A stretch of DNA of 64,000 nt from Phragmites australis (taxonomy: Eukaryota > Streptophyta > Magnoliopsida > Poales > Poaceae), in assembly GCF_958298935.1 (NCBI RefSeq), contig NC_084941.1, positions 19,814,001-19,878,000 of the forward strand, given 5' to 3'. The position numbers and the translations under genes are program-made. Positions 21,848 through 34,140 of this stretch are shown here, piece by piece (position 1 is the stretch's first letter; the number at the start of each line of letters is the position of its first letter). A model generated the notes under the pieces. That model was not told the DNA's origin, ran no database searches, and saw only the letters and a program-made list of their open reading frames with translations.

Positions 21848-23033
21848 TGAGATCATGTGATGAGAAATTGGTTTGAATAATGAAATTGGTAGAGCAAAGT
21901 GATTTAGCATAATGATATTAGGATGATGTTCATGAGTTGCTACGATATTGCTTGGATATTCTTGTATAGCATAGATGGTTCGATGTGCTATCAGAAGTTG
22001 AGTTTGCTTATGTTAGCGTGTTGGTTTTGCTTGGAGTTTGTGTGGTGTTGTATGAACTGTTCTTGAATCAAGTCGGGAAGGACTTGTTCTTGTACTCGTT
22101 TGATTCATGTGCAAGTGTTACTCGAAGGTGAACATGGTCGATGACGGATCGACGAACTAGGTCAAGGGAGGAACTGAGGTTCAGTGACTACGTTCAGGAG
22201 GAACTGATGTTGTGGTGATCGAGGATGGCATGCAGGACATTCGAGCTAAGAGAACAATGCATATGGAGAAAGGTTTTGCGATGGATGCATGAGGCGATCT
22301 GATCATGAGAGAATGCAAAGACTAATTCATGTTGTAGTTCGATTCGATCACATTTGTCTGTGTGGCTATCCAATAAATAAAGAGGTACCTTGTATTAGGT
22401 AGACAACGCAGCAGAGAGAAAAATAGAGAAACCCGAGAGAGGGCTGTTTTGGGATTTTATGAAAATGTTTGTTAGATGCTTTGGAGAGGCATATTGGAAA
22501 CTCATCTATGCGATAAAAATCAAGTTTCATAAGTTAATGAGTTGCTGAATCAGAATTTTCTCTCTGTTCTATATTATGCGTGATTGGGTTTAGTTTTTCA
22601 TTAATTTTGTGTTTTTAGCGAGTTTCATCTTGGTTTAATCCATCCAAAACCTTGCTAGAATATCTAGTGTTTGATCTGAGAAAATTTCGAGTGGCTTTGG
22701 TTTGATCTCAAGTAGCTTTCTGGTCAACTCGACTAGGTTCTAATCTACTCGATTCTGGTTGATACAGTCTGCTTCCACTAGGTATAATTCTTGATCCACA
22801 GATCCGATTGAATCAATTCTTGTCAAAATAGTTTTGTATTTGAATCTAGCTTATGCTTTCCAAATTTGAGGGCAATCAGACTAACAAATCTTTCTCTACA
22901 TTATTTTTCCTGGAGCATGTACAATCTGTTTCGAGTGGAATACCGAGTTTAAATCGATTTTTGATTTGGGTGAGTTAATCTTTGAATTTGGTTTCCTCAA
23001 TCATTCACCCCCTCTGATTGGGTATTTTGCGCA
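21848..23033 (+). repeat. 5' LTR of the copia element
   Basis: It starts TGAGATCATGTGATGAG and ends GGGTATTTTGCGCA. Relative to the 3' LTR it lacks about 150-200 bp, corresponding to about 29930-30145 there. The junction is at GTTGTAGTTCGATT, so a short-homology deletion is likely. Confidence 0.85.
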
Positions 23034-23048
23034 TATATAGTCATAATG

Positions 23049-23060
23049 TGTATCAGAGCC
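23049..23060 (+). other. Primer binding site of the copia element
   Basis: TGTATCAGAGCC lies 15 bases after the LTR end. It differs by one base from the common TGGTATCAGAGCC site for initiator Met-tRNA. Confidence 0.75.
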
Positions 23061-23099
23061 TTAATCCTTTCTAATTAATCTTAATCGGTAATTAGAAAT

Positions 23100-26000
23100 A
23101 TGGCTTCAAATAGGTATTCCACAAAATCTTGTGTTTTTGATGGAGTTGATTTTTAGTTCTGGAAGGCAAAGATGGAGGCCTACATTCAAGCATAGGGCTT
23201 TGCAATTTGGGAGAAGGTCTACAAGCCATATGTGATTCCGAAGAACAATGAAGTTACAACATAGAACATGCCAGCTATCGAGGCAAATAGCAAGGCAAGG
23301 AAATTGATCATCCATGGATTAGGAAGGAGCGACTTCGACCGTGTGATACATCTCAAATCAGTGTATGAGGTATGAAAAGCACTCTGCAATTACGATAAAG
23401 TTTCATCTATCATTAAAGAGGTACACCAAGATCTATATAAGAAAGAATACATGAAATTTGACATGAAGCCCGGTGAGTCTCTTGATGATTTCTTTGCTCA
23501 CTTTAATAAAAATCTTAGCAATCTGCGTGCTATTAATATTGCATATACTAATACTGAAAATGAACGACAACTACTAGGAGCTTGTGACATGTCAGTATGG
23601 GGGATGAAAGTAACTTCTATTAGAGAATCTACTGCCATGAGTACACTTACATTAAATATTCTTTATTCTAAACTAAAATCTCATTAGCTAGATGTCTTTG
23701 CTAAGAAGAACGCTAATAAATCAATTGATTTGCTCTCTTAACCTAGCTGATGATCAGCTTGAGTTGATTCCAAAAGAAGATTTAGCACTACTACTTGTTT
23801 CTCTAAAGCATTGCAAAATGTGCATATGAGGAAGAGAGGAAGTGGAGGTCCTCAAAGATGCTATGAATGTGGTGATCTCAACCATATTCGTTCCAATTGT
23901 CCTAAACATGCAGAGAAGGCATCAAAAGAGGAAAATGAGAAAAAGAAGCGCTTGTTCAATGACAAGAAGAAGAAGAGCTTTCTCAACTCTAAGGTTGTGC
24001 ATCGAGTTCTTTCGGCGCTCGAACAAGTCAACTTGAGTGACGTTGATTCGGAGCAAGATATTGCGTGATTTGACTGGGTTGTGTCTCATGGCAACCAACA
24101 AAGAAATCTCAACTGAGGATGAAATCGACAACGATGGTTATATGGTATTACCTACTTATGATGATCTATCTAGTGTTGTTGTTCGTCTTGGTACACTCTT
24201 AGAAAAATGTAACAAGAAAATTAAGAAACATGAAATTTAATTGAATCGCTTAATTCTGAAATCGCAAGACTTAAGACTTTAATTTCTGATGATGATGTTT
24301 GCAAGTCACGTGACTTAATTTATTCTAAGCTCACTTCTCTTAGATATGTTCATTCTTCTACTTTTGAGAAACTCAGAGAAGAAATTGAGAAGAATAAGAA
24401 ACTTGTTGGGTTGAATTGCAAACATGTTTAAAATGCTAGTTGTTCAACGTCTGATTTGGTCGTTTCAACTTCATGTTCTAATTGTTCAATTCTTGAATTA
24501 AAGTTGCATATGATAATGCTAGTTTCTCATATAGCTAATGACATGATTACTCATGAGGTTCTTTTATGCTCTAATTATCGTAAACAAAAGAAACCCATGA
24601 ATGTTACTTGTGATAAGTGTCAAGCTCTTTCTAAACAGGTTGATTACTTCAAAAAAACTTGAGAACGTTCTTCTAAGGGAAAGAAAAATCTGAACCTAAT
24701 TTTAGATTCATCTGAATCAAGCACATGTAAACAAGGTTTGGGTTTTAATCCCTATGCTCATTCTAAAACAAAAGTACCCACTGTTGTTAAAGCTATTGGT
24801 AGTGGTAAATTTGAAACACTTGCTGAATCTAAACCTAAGAAGGTTGTTTTTAACTTCTACAATGAATGCAAATACTGTTTTTCTTCTAAATTCACACATC
24901 AGGTTAAGTACGCTTGCACTCATTGTGGGAGAGATGGACATTTACTAGATTTTTGCTTTAGACTAGCTACACAACAAAGGAAAGAAAAGTTTCATGCTAG
25001 GTCTAATTTGCGAAATGCACATTTTATCCCTCGTGAGGTTGTAGCATCTCATTTTGTGCTTCGTGTGAAACAATCATCACCTTTTGCTGCTCGTGTAACT
25101 CATCATGAACCTACTCAGGCTTCTCGAGTTGAGACTTCTCAAGTTGCTAGTGCTTCTCGAGTTGAATCTACTCTAGCTTCTCGAGTTGAGTCTACTCGGG
25201 TTATTCATATTTTGCCTACTCGCATTTCTAGTGGAGTGACTCAATACTAGATCCCTAAATGTTTTATTACTAACCCTAGTATTGAGGCCTCGACATCTTT
25301 TGTTGCTTTATAGGCTTCTTGAGCGAGAAAGGAGAACATATGATTAGTCAATTCCGTATGCTCACGCCACATGTCCGGTGATAAGAATTGGTTCTCCTCC
25401 CTTATACGTGCATCTCGTGTTGAAAGTGTTACTTTTGGAGATACTTCTTCTACATCAGTTGTTGCAAAAGGTACAGTGCAGGTAAATGACAAGGTTTTAT
25501 TCAAGGATGTTGCTCTAGTCGAGAACTTGAAATTTAACTTGCTTTCTGTCTCACAAATGATTGATGAAGATCTTGAGGTGTGCTTTAAGAAAAATGAATG
25601 TAAAATTTTAGATGCTTCAGGTGATCTGGTTTTAGAATCTCACATTTTGGAAGAGTTTTTAAAAGCTGATTTTGATGCATCACCTTCTTCTAAGCTTAGA
25701 TGTCTTGTTGCTAATGTTTCTAAAGATCTATTCTTTCGGCATTATAGACTTGGTCATATTATTCTAGATCATCTCACTCGAGTTGGTGGTTTAGATCTTA
25801 TTCATGGCTTGCCTAAGCTTAAGAGTGATAGCGAGTTAGTTTACTCTTCTTGTAGATATGGTAAAATGCATTCAGGTTCACATCCACCTATTACTATGGT
25901 TATGACAAATGCGTCATGTCAACTTTTACACCTTGATACTGTTGGATATTCTAGAGTTCAATCTTTTTGAGGTAAATGATATGTGATTGTTATTGTTGAT

Positions 26001-28440
26001 GACTACTTTAGATATTCTTGGGTTTACTTTATGGCATCTAAGGATTAAGCTTTTGGTTGTTTTAGATATTTAGTTCTTAGATTGTCTGTTGATCTCCCAG
26101 GATCCTTAAGAGCGATTAGAAGTGATAATGGAACTGAATTTAAAAATTCTTCTTTCGATCACTTTTGTGTTGAAAAAGGGATTTAACATCAATTTTCATC
26201 ACCTAGAGTATCTCAACAAAATAGTGTAGTTGAAAGGAAGAATAGAACTCTAGTTGAGATGGTTAGGACCATGTTAGATGAATTTTCTACTTCTAGAAAT
26301 TTTGGGCTGAAGCTATAGCTACTGTTTGTTATGTTTCAAACCATGTTTTCTTAATATTTAAATTGGATAAAACTTCATATGAGCTGCAGTTTGGACATAG
26401 GCCTAGTGTATCTCATTTTAGAGTTTTTGGTTATAAATGCTTTGTGTTGAAATGTAGAAATTTAGATAAGTTTGAGTTCATATCAACTGATGGTATTTTT
26501 CTTGGATATCCTGCTCATACTCGTGGCTATCGTGTGCTTGTTTTGGAGACTAACAAAATTGTTGAAACCTGTGAGGTTACTTTCGATGATGCTAGTCCTA
26601 GAACTAGACCAAATGATACAGGTATAGGTACACATATTTAGGAGGAGTCTGAGAGCATATTTATGGATCACGATGATGAGGAGGATGAGATGTTAATTCC
26701 TATGACACAAATCATATGTAGATCCCTTGACACCTTTGATTATTTCGGCTACAGTTGGACATCCTCAAGTTAATACATCATTTGTGCATGTTGAAGGAGA
26801 AGAAGTGATTGCTTCTGGAGTCAATGCTCCTTTGCACATTCAATGGAGTCATGTATCTGATTAGATGATTGGAGATTTGCATGAATGAGTCATACGGTTC
26901 AGGTTTATTGATTCTAATTGTCATGCTCATTCAGCTTTTGTTGTTTCTTTTGAACCCAAAGATGTTTCACATGCATTAACTGATGAATCTGGAATCAATG
27001 TCATGCATAGGAACTTGAAAATTTTGAACGCAATAAAGTCTGGAAGCTCGTCGTACCTCTTTCGGGTCATACCTTTATCAGCAATAGATGGGTTTTCAAA
27101 AATAAACAAAGTGAGGATGGTGTTATTGTTAGAAATAAAGCTAGACTTGTAGCTCAGGGTTCTACAAAAGTGGGGTAGATTTTGAGGAAACATTTGATCT
27201 GGTTGCTAGACTAGAAGCCATTAGAATTCTTTTAGCTTTTGTTGCATCTAAAGGCTTTAGATTATACCAAATGGATATCAAAAGTGCTTTTCTAAATGGC
27301 TACATTAATGAAGAGATTTATGTTAAGCAACCACCTGGTTTTAAAAATCCTTAATATCCAGATCATGTATACAAACAGTCTAAAGCTTTGTATGGTTTAA
27401 AATAAGCTCCTAGAGCATGATATGATAGGTTAAAAACTTTCTTGCTTGAAAAAGGTTTTGTAATGGGAAAAGTGAACAAGACGTTGTTTGTGCTCAAGCA
27501 TGGTAATGATCAACTATTTGTTCAGATTTATGTAGATGATATTATCTTTGGTTGTTCTTATCATGCTTTGGTATCCTAGTTTTCAGAAACAATGAGCAGA
27601 GAATTTGAGATGAGTATGATGGGTGAAATAATGTATTTTTTGGGTCATCAAGTCAAACAAACCGAAGAAGGTACTTTTGTTCATCAAAGTAAGTATACAT
27701 GAGATCTGCTATGATGTTTTGAGATGGAAAACAGCAAGCCGATCATGACACCCATTGGAGTGACAACGACACTTGATCCTGATGAAACGGTGAGCCGGTT
27801 GATCAAAAGAGTATAGAAGTATGATTGGATCACTTTTGTATCTCACTGCTTCAAGGCCAAACATACAATTTGTTATATGCTTGTGTGCATGATTTTAAGC
27901 TTCCCCACGTGCTTCACATCGATAAACTGTCAAACGGATTCTCAGGTATCTTCATGCCACTAAAGATTTTGGCATTTGGCTTTTTGCTTCTTCATCTATT
28001 AGCTTAAGAGCTTTTTCTGATGCTGACTTTTGGAGGTTATAGAATTGATAGAAAAAGTACATCTGGTACATTTCATTTCTTGGATAATTCTCTTGTTGCA
28101 TGGTCTAGGAAAGAGTCCTCTATTGCATAATCTACTGTTGAATCTGAATATATAGCTGCTGCTAGTTGTTGTTCACAAACTCTTTGGATAGTTGCTATAC
28201 TTAAAGATTATGGGCTTAATTTAGAGAGTGTTCCACTTTTCTGTGATAACACTAGTGCTATAAGTATTGCTAAAAATCTTGTGCAACATTCTCAGACTAA
28301 ACACATTGGCATCAGATTTCATTTAGTTAGAGACAATGTTGAAAAAGGGAATACTGAACTTCTCCGTGTGGATACTGAACAACAATTGGTAGATATTTTC
28401 ACAACACCTTTGGATTCTTCTTGTTTTGTTTTTCTTTAGG
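23100..28440 (+). pseudogene. Copia gag-pol pseudogene
   Basis: Gag begins MASNRYSTKSCVFDGVDF at 23100 and includes a block MKPGESLDDFFAHFNKNLSN at 23460. A CCHC knuckle, CYECGDLNHIRSNC, lies at 23859-23900, and a second one, CTHCGRDGHLLDFC, at 24915-24956 after a long coiled-coil-like spacer. The protease motif reads LVNSVCSRHMSGDKNWF at 25344: the catalytic Asp is Asn and the following Gly is Val. The integrase has an HHCC-type relic (25735-25870), the core (25970-26300) and GHRPSVSHFRVFGYKCFV at about 26393. Reverse transcriptase shows [13 protein letters not shown] (27265) and YVDD (27529-27540). RNase H shows GYRIDRKSTSGTFHF and the downstream AAASCCSQTLW block (28035-28420). More than a dozen in-frame stops and several frameshifts exclude function. 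Confidence 0.88.
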
Positions 28441-29489
28441 GAGAACTTCGTGTTATTCATCTTATGAGATTGTTTTGAGGGGAGTTCTTATATCTTGGAG
28501 CTTGTCGGAGTTTAAAAATGAGAAAACAATGAAATATGATGAGCATCATATCTGATACATATGTGACTTTTAAAGCCAATGCTTATGCTATATTGGAATT
28601 TTTGCACCTTCATATCTATATATGTAGGATGTAGTTTTTGTCATGACTTTCTAAATCGAATGACAACTTGAATTAAATATTGTCATAGTTAAACTCTCTT
28701 GATTGCTTTGATCTTTGATAAAAATGCTATATGTGAAAGACTCAAAGAAATGAAAAAGGTGTTAAATAATAGTTGATAGGTAAAAGATCGAGGAAATATG
28801 CACTGTCGCACTTCTTCTTTACGAGACTGCTTATCATTGTATGACCGTAATCATTGTCTTAAGCTTTAGCTTGTCTTTTTGACATAGGCTTAGCATGGTT
28901 GGATATAATAAGGCTGATGGTGCATATAATTCCTTGCAAAAGAATATGAGACGTTCTTGTTAGTACAATTGGTATCTTGTTACATGTGATTTTAATCAAA
29001 ACAATGACATACTTTTAGTATCCATATTTTTGGTAGCATATAATTGAGGATTCGAGTAGTTGAGATTGCGAGATCATGCCTTACAAATAAATCAATAATT
29101 ATAATTGATAAGTTATACTCACACTATATTTTTACATGTATAGACGGGTAGGTGCAAATATTCTTGATAGTGTGGCTTGATCGGGTATCAGATATTTTTA
29201 CATGTGTAGATGCTCATTATGATAAAAACAACAAAAAGATTTGATTCTCTCCTTTAAATTTTTTATGAAGTCATTGCCAGAGGGGGAGAAAGTTGCTCAT
29301 TTTCAGAAGAAATTTTTGTTTTTTCTCAGGGGGGTTGGGAGATTTTCCGTGAGATTTTTTCGTGTCAGAAATTTTTCTTGATTTTTTTTTGTTTCACTTT
29401 GCATTTGATTTAAAAATCAAATCATGTCTGTTAAGAGGTTGCCATTGTTCACATGAGAATTACCAACATTTTCATCAAGGGGGAGATTG
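28441..29489 (+). other. Noncoding stretch and polypurine tracts before the 3' LTR
   Basis: About 1 kb without coding potential separates RNase H from the 3' LTR, as in Sireviruses. Two polypurine tracts are visible: AGAGGGGGAGAAAG at about 29280-29293 and AAGGGGGAGAT immediately before the LTR (29477-29487). Confidence 0.65.
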
Positions 29490-30827
29490 TGAGATCATGT
29501 GATGAAAAAATTGGTTTGAATAATGAAATTGGCAGAGCAAAGTGGTTTAGTATAATGACATTAGGATGATGTTCATGAGTTGCTAAGATATTGCTTGGAT
29601 ATGATTGGATAGCATAGATGGTGTGATGCGCTATTAGAAATTGAGTTTGCTTATGTTAGCGTGTTGATTCTGCTTGGAGTTTGCGTGGTGTTGCATGAAC
29701 TGATCTTGAGTCAAGTCGGGAAGGACTTGTGCTTGTACTCGTTTTATTTATGTGCAAGTGTTACTCGAAGGCGAACATGGTCGATGACGGATCGACGAAC
29801 AAGGTTCAGAGAGGAACTGAGGTTCGGCGACTAGGTTCAGGAGGAACAATGCATATGAAGACAAGGTTTCACGATGGACATAGTAGGCGATCTGATCGTG
29901 AGAGGATGTGAAGAATAATTCATGTTCGATTCATAGCAGGCACGAGAGAGTCGTGTGCTGGCTGGACTTGAGATAAGAGTTAGTGTCAGAGACGGACTCT
30001 GAATTGGTTACGTACATGCATATATGCATGGGAGATGTTGCATGCATGATTACATGAGAGTTGTTGGCTAATTCACTTAATCAGCGGCAGTTGTTTGTCC
30101 TCTTGTGGTTAGAGGAGGATAGAGACCAGGTTGAATACGACTTGGAGTTGTAGTTTGATTTGGTCATGTTTATGTGTGCGGCTATCTAATAAATAGAGAG
30201 GTTTGTTGTATTGGGTAGACAACGCAGTATAGAGAAAGATAGAGAAACCGTAGAGAGGGCTATTCTGAGATTTCGTGAAAATCTTTGCTGGATGCTTTGG
30301 AGAGGCATCTTGTAAACTCATCTATGGAATGAAAATTAAGTTTTGTAAGTTGATGAGTTGCTGATTCGGAATTTTCTCTCTATTATATATTCTGTGTGCT
30401 TGGTTTTGTTTTTGATTAATTTCGTGTTTTTAGCGAGTTTCATCTTGATTTAATCTAGTGTTTGATCTGAGAAAAATTTGAGTAGCTTTGGTTTGATCTC
30501 GAGTAGCTTTTTGGTCAACTCGACTAGGTTTTGAACTACTCGATTCTGATTGACACAATCTACTTCGACTATGCATAATTTATAATCCACTTATCTGATT
30601 GACTCAATTCTTATTGGACTAGTTTCGTATTTGAATGTAGTTTATGCTGTCCAAATTTGAGGGCAATTGGACCAACATATCTTTCTCTACATTATTTTTA
30701 CTAGAGCGTGTACAATCTGTTTTTAGTGGAATACCGAGTTTAAATCAATTTTTGATTTAGGTGAGTTAATCTTTGAATTTGGTTTCCACAATCATTCACC
30801 CCCTCCAATGATTGGGTATTTTGCGCA
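29490..30827 (+). repeat. 3' LTR of the copia element
   Basis: It starts TGAGATCATGTGATGAA and ends GGGTATTTTGCGCA. It is 1338 bp against 1186 bp for the 5' copy, mainly because of the segment at about 29930-30145, which includes GGCACGAGAGAGTCGTG. The two copies otherwise align with many substitutions. Confidence 0.87.
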
Positions 30828-30831
30828 TATG

Positions 30832-31970
30832 CAATCCTACAAATTATGCCATTATCCCGTGGACAGTATCAGAGAAACCACACAGTGCAAGCTTGTTGTG
30901 CCACTACGAATGTTACCACCAAGATGGTTGTGGGCTTGGCTTGGCCATGCGTGGAAGCTGGGGATATCACCGATATCGCCTAATCTGTTCAACGATCACC
31001 CGATATTGCCGAGATATGCCAGGGTCCAAGTGGATAGCGTACTACCTGGGTACCGCAAAGTGGACATGGATATCCCCAGAGAGATGGGGCACAAGCAATT
31101 GGGAGCAAACATAGGTAATTTTGTCCTATGCCACAAGCGTTATATATTGTTTGGTGAAGACACATATGATGAAGAAGAGGAGCTGGACTCCCGAACATAC
31201 CTCCTTTCACCGAGAAGATGTCCGACCCCTGAATCGCCTCCACACAAAAGATCTCCAACTCCTCCGCCGTTAGCACCTGCACCAACAAGAGGTCTGAGTC
31301 CTTCGCCACCAGCACCTGCACCACTTAGAAGTCCAAGTCCTCTGTCGTCAGCTCCTGCACCATCTAAGAAGTTGATTTTATCTAAGAAATCGCTTTCATC
31401 TCACAAGTGGGCATCGCCTAAGATGTCGGCATCACCCCAGTAGTCAGAACAAACTCCTGAGGAATTGAGGTAGATAGTGAACGCTAATGTAATGGCATAC
31501 TTCAAACCGGCTGAGTCTAAGAAGAAGGATCCAATCGATCCTTCAGTGTAGAAGTCTTTCATGTCCATAGTGAAACAGAAACAAGGGTTGCCAAATCCAA
31601 AGCATAAATTGGACTACGAGCACATTAGGGATAAGACTTACCTAAAGGAGACCGTGATCCAACAATTTCTTGTAGAAGCTGAACTTATAGATTCCCATAT
31701 TGCAGGGGGCTCCCCAATTGACACTGTAGAGCTTAGATGGATGTTTTAGTTAGGCAAACCGCTGGTCAAGCCAAATGCGATGGACATGTCCCATCAAATA
31801 CGAAAAATCAATCAATGGTACATGACAGAGTCGAGCAAGGGTAGAGCGATGTTCGGTGCTATATTCAAAAATGAAGATTTTCTCAACGGCGATGACATAT
31901 TATGGCTGGAATTCAAGAAAATTTATAACGTGTACCAGCAAGACGCCCTCGACTATCTATCATGAGTTGT
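30832..31970 (+). pseudogene. CACTA A second gene, continued: DUF8039, proline-rich repeats, pre-protease region
   Basis: On the far side of the copia insertion the frame continues with HYPVDSIRETTQCKLVVPL at about 30853 and PRYARVQVDSVLPGYRKVD at about 31009, matching DUF8039. A Pro/Ser-rich region of tandem SP(S)PPAPAP units follows at 31220-31440. The next open frames (31561-31965) contain DMSHQIRKINQWYMTESSKG and DDILWLEFKKIYNVYQQDAL, the block that precedes the C48 peptidase in grass CACTA genes. Stops at 31441, 31471, 31549 and 31747 break it. The frame just left of the copia insertion (KEEIC) and the DUF8039 frame differ, so a frameshift occurred in addition to the insertion. Confidence 0.7.
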
Positions 31971-32159
31971 TGGACACTGTAAGTGTATTATATGTATAAC
32001 TCACGGTTTATATTCTTCCACCATTTAATTGTATCTCTAACTTATTTCCTATGTACAATGGAGGTACAAAAATGTAGTAAAGAGTGCATTTCCAAAGTAG
32101 GATTCCTCAACCCTACAGTTCTCAATGAGATGCTTGTCAGAGAGAATCTAGTCAAAGTC

Positions 32160-32273
32160 AAGGAATATGTGTGGAAGGCTATGGTCCAGCAATAATACAA
32201 GACATACATATTTTTACCCTGCAACTTTATGTATGTGTTTCCCTACATGCTCATTTTACTCTTACGGTGAAAG

Positions 32274-32317
<44 letters not shown>

Positions 32318-32900
32318 TCCATTCAATTGAATCTAAGTCTAGTAATACTCTTCATAATCACCCACAGGGGTATACACACAATATTGTAAGAACAATCTTT
32401 GATACATCCATACGTGAAGGAGCTCAATGTCCGAACAAACTTTTCGGTACGTACGTAATATTCATATCTCCGATTCCTACTAAATGACTAGTTCCATACC
32501 ACTGATGTTTCATTTCTTTTTTTAGTGTAACAGGCAGGAATCGGGCAACAATTTATGTGGCTTATGTGTATATGAGTTCATACACACATTCACTGGAGAC
32601 AAGGTGATCCAAGGTGATGCAGAGGTATGAAAATACATATTAATGTGCACTTCTTAGTTTCTATACGAGTTATGTAGGATTGATTTTTTTCAATTCTTCT
32701 AATGCTAGCTAATCAAGTTGAACACAAGTAAACTCCTCCAACATCACATCAACACCATTCAAGAACAACTTATCAGATTCATCAATAATGAAGTGATAAG
32801 TCCAAAAAGTGAGTTTTATCAGCCATCATATAGAGCGCAACCTTCAATAAGCACTCAGGACTTACCAAGTTCGACAACTTCGGGTAGCAAGAGAGGTTGA
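32160..32900 (+). pseudogene. CACTA A Ulp1/C48-like protease tail
   Basis: Exon-like segments separated by probable introns include RQESGNNLCGLCVYEFIHTF near 32540. This is the Q...GNN-LCG-YV-EFIH cysteine region of Ulp1-like C48 peptidases in plant transposons, with Cys at 32566-32568. It is followed by HINTIQEQLIRFINNEVISP near 32746, the usual C-terminal block. The His and Asp parts were not recognised. Together with the same arrangement in element C this supports the reading of a DUF8039 plus C48 second gene. Confidence 0.6.
32274..32317. repeat. (AC)n(TA)n microsatellite
   Basis: About 13-14 AC units followed by about 8 TA units inside the CACTA A protease region, probably intronic. Likely length-polymorphic. 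Confidence 0.95.
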
Positions 32901-33179
32901 ACCACTTAATTATTTCCCTTGCATGAATGTATCAAGTGAACCTTGAGATCTCTGAATATCTGAAACAAATTATGAGTTAGAGAGTTTAAAATATGTCCCA
33001 ACCAACCAAGAAATATTTGTGAATGCCAAGTGAACTTTGTATGTATATGAGATTTGTGAATGAAATGTGTCGAGCTAGAAAGATCTATGATGAATTGTGT
33101 ATGTATATATGCTTTTGTGTATGTGATGTTTTCTAAATATGTTGTTATCGACGATAGCTAGATTTGGGGAGCAGGGATT

Positions 33180-33339
33180 ATCAATGTCGGTTTATGTAAT
33201 AGACCGGCAATGATAATCCAATAATCACTGTAAGTTTATTGCATAAACCGACAGTGATAGCTGGGTTATCACTACCAGTTCAAAAACCGGCAGTAAAGTT
33301 GTTTTTGAACTGGTTGTGATGAGGAGTTCTGTGGTAGTG
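33180..33339. repeat. Right subterminal repeats and terminus of CACTA A
   Basis: Motifs TATCAATGTCGGTTTATG, ATAAACCGACAGTGATA and TTATCACTACCAGTTC alternate in orientation. They lead into the terminus GAGTTCTGTGGTAGTG, which ends at 33339. Confidence 0.75.
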
Positions 33340-33392
33340 ATAGTGTGAAACAGGCAAGACACGGTTGCCAATGTGCTCTATGGAACTACCCT

Positions 33393-34140
33393 CCAAATGT
33401 CTTATTCAGGCAAGACCTAATCAGTCTAAACCAAATGTCTTATTCAGGCAAGACCTAATCAGTCTAAAGTTGATAGCATGGAACAAGCTGCTTCCACATC
33501 TTATCAACATCAACCTATCAAAAGAGCGGGATGATTTCGCTGGACTCTGAACCAATCAGAAAAATTATGGGTTAACTCCCTTTATCTTGCACTTATGCAT
33601 AGTGATGCTTTGAGAAAGAATGGATAGATGTAGAAACTACAAATTCCATTAAAAGTTAAATTTTGTCTTTGGTACCATCATAAATGAGTGCTATTACCAA
33701 GGATAATCTAATTAAAAGATAATATCAAGATAGTCAGGATTGTTGCTTTTGTCACAAAGATGAGATAATAAGCACCTCTTTTTATTGCCATTTTGCCTGA
33801 TCTGCATGGTTTATCATCCATATGGCTTCTAATGTTTACCCACCACGTAGTGTACCACACATAGTAAACAATGGAGAGCCAAAATACTGGTTGTGGTGAC
33901 AAATTTTTGTTTATTCTTATAGCTATATAAAATAACATTGTCTTTAACAAGAGAAAATTTTCTTTTCCTTTGCATGTTATATATACTTGTACATGCTAGC
34001 TCTGTATGTTGTCTGAGTTGCAGCGACAGGAGCATTAAGAAATAGTGGTAGCGGCATGCGCATGCTTGGAGCGGGTCATCAGGGAATTCTTTATCCAACT
34101 TGGATGGGAGTCTAGGCTTCACATCGACGCTTCTCCATAA
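33393..34140 (+). pseudogene. LINE-type reverse transcriptase C-terminal zinc-binding (zf-RVT) remnant
   Basis: Plus-strand frames read KLQIPLKVKFCLWYHHK near 33636, then DCCFCHKDEIISTSFYCHFA near 33739, then FIIHMASNVYPPRSVPHIVN near 33810. This resembles the zf-RVT region (C-X2-C...H-X4/5-C) at the C-terminus of grass LINE-like reverse transcriptases. It is full of stops. A perfect 38-bp tandem duplication (33393-33430 and 33431-33468) lies at its upstream end. Confidence 0.55.

Larger units (their letters stand above)
21848..30827 (+). mobile_element. Complete but decayed Ty1/copia (Sirevirus-like) retrotransposon
   Basis: Two related LTRs (21848-23033 and 29490-30827) flank a primer binding site, gag, protease, integrase, reverse transcriptase, RNase H, a roughly 1-kb noncoding stretch and polypurine tracts, in copia order. 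The 4-bp target duplication TATG lies at 21844-21847 and 30828-30831, or 5 bp ATATG if the last LTR base is counted differently. Insertion interrupts the second gene of CACTA A. LTR divergence and many stop codons show it is old. Confidence 0.88.
10046..33339. mobile_element. CACTA element A, large composite (about 23.3 kb including insertions)
   Basis: The left end reads CACTACTATAGAAC and the right end is the complement of CACTACCACAGAAC (12 of 14 bases match, differences are transitions). Both ends carry the same subterminal family, variants of TATCACTGCCGGTT in both orientations (10060-10215, 12845-12995, 33180-33320). Between them, in order, lie remnants of the expected CACTA genes: a TNP2 N-terminus (13492-13878), Transposase_24 (20800-21845), DUF8039 (30830-31140) and a Ulp1/C48-like tail (31550-32900). 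The interior is interrupted by a gypsy-type LTR carrying CACTA B and C, and by a copia element. The flanking triplets do not match (CAG left, ATA right), so pairing of the two ends is an inference from terminus similarity and gene order. Confidence 0.6.
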
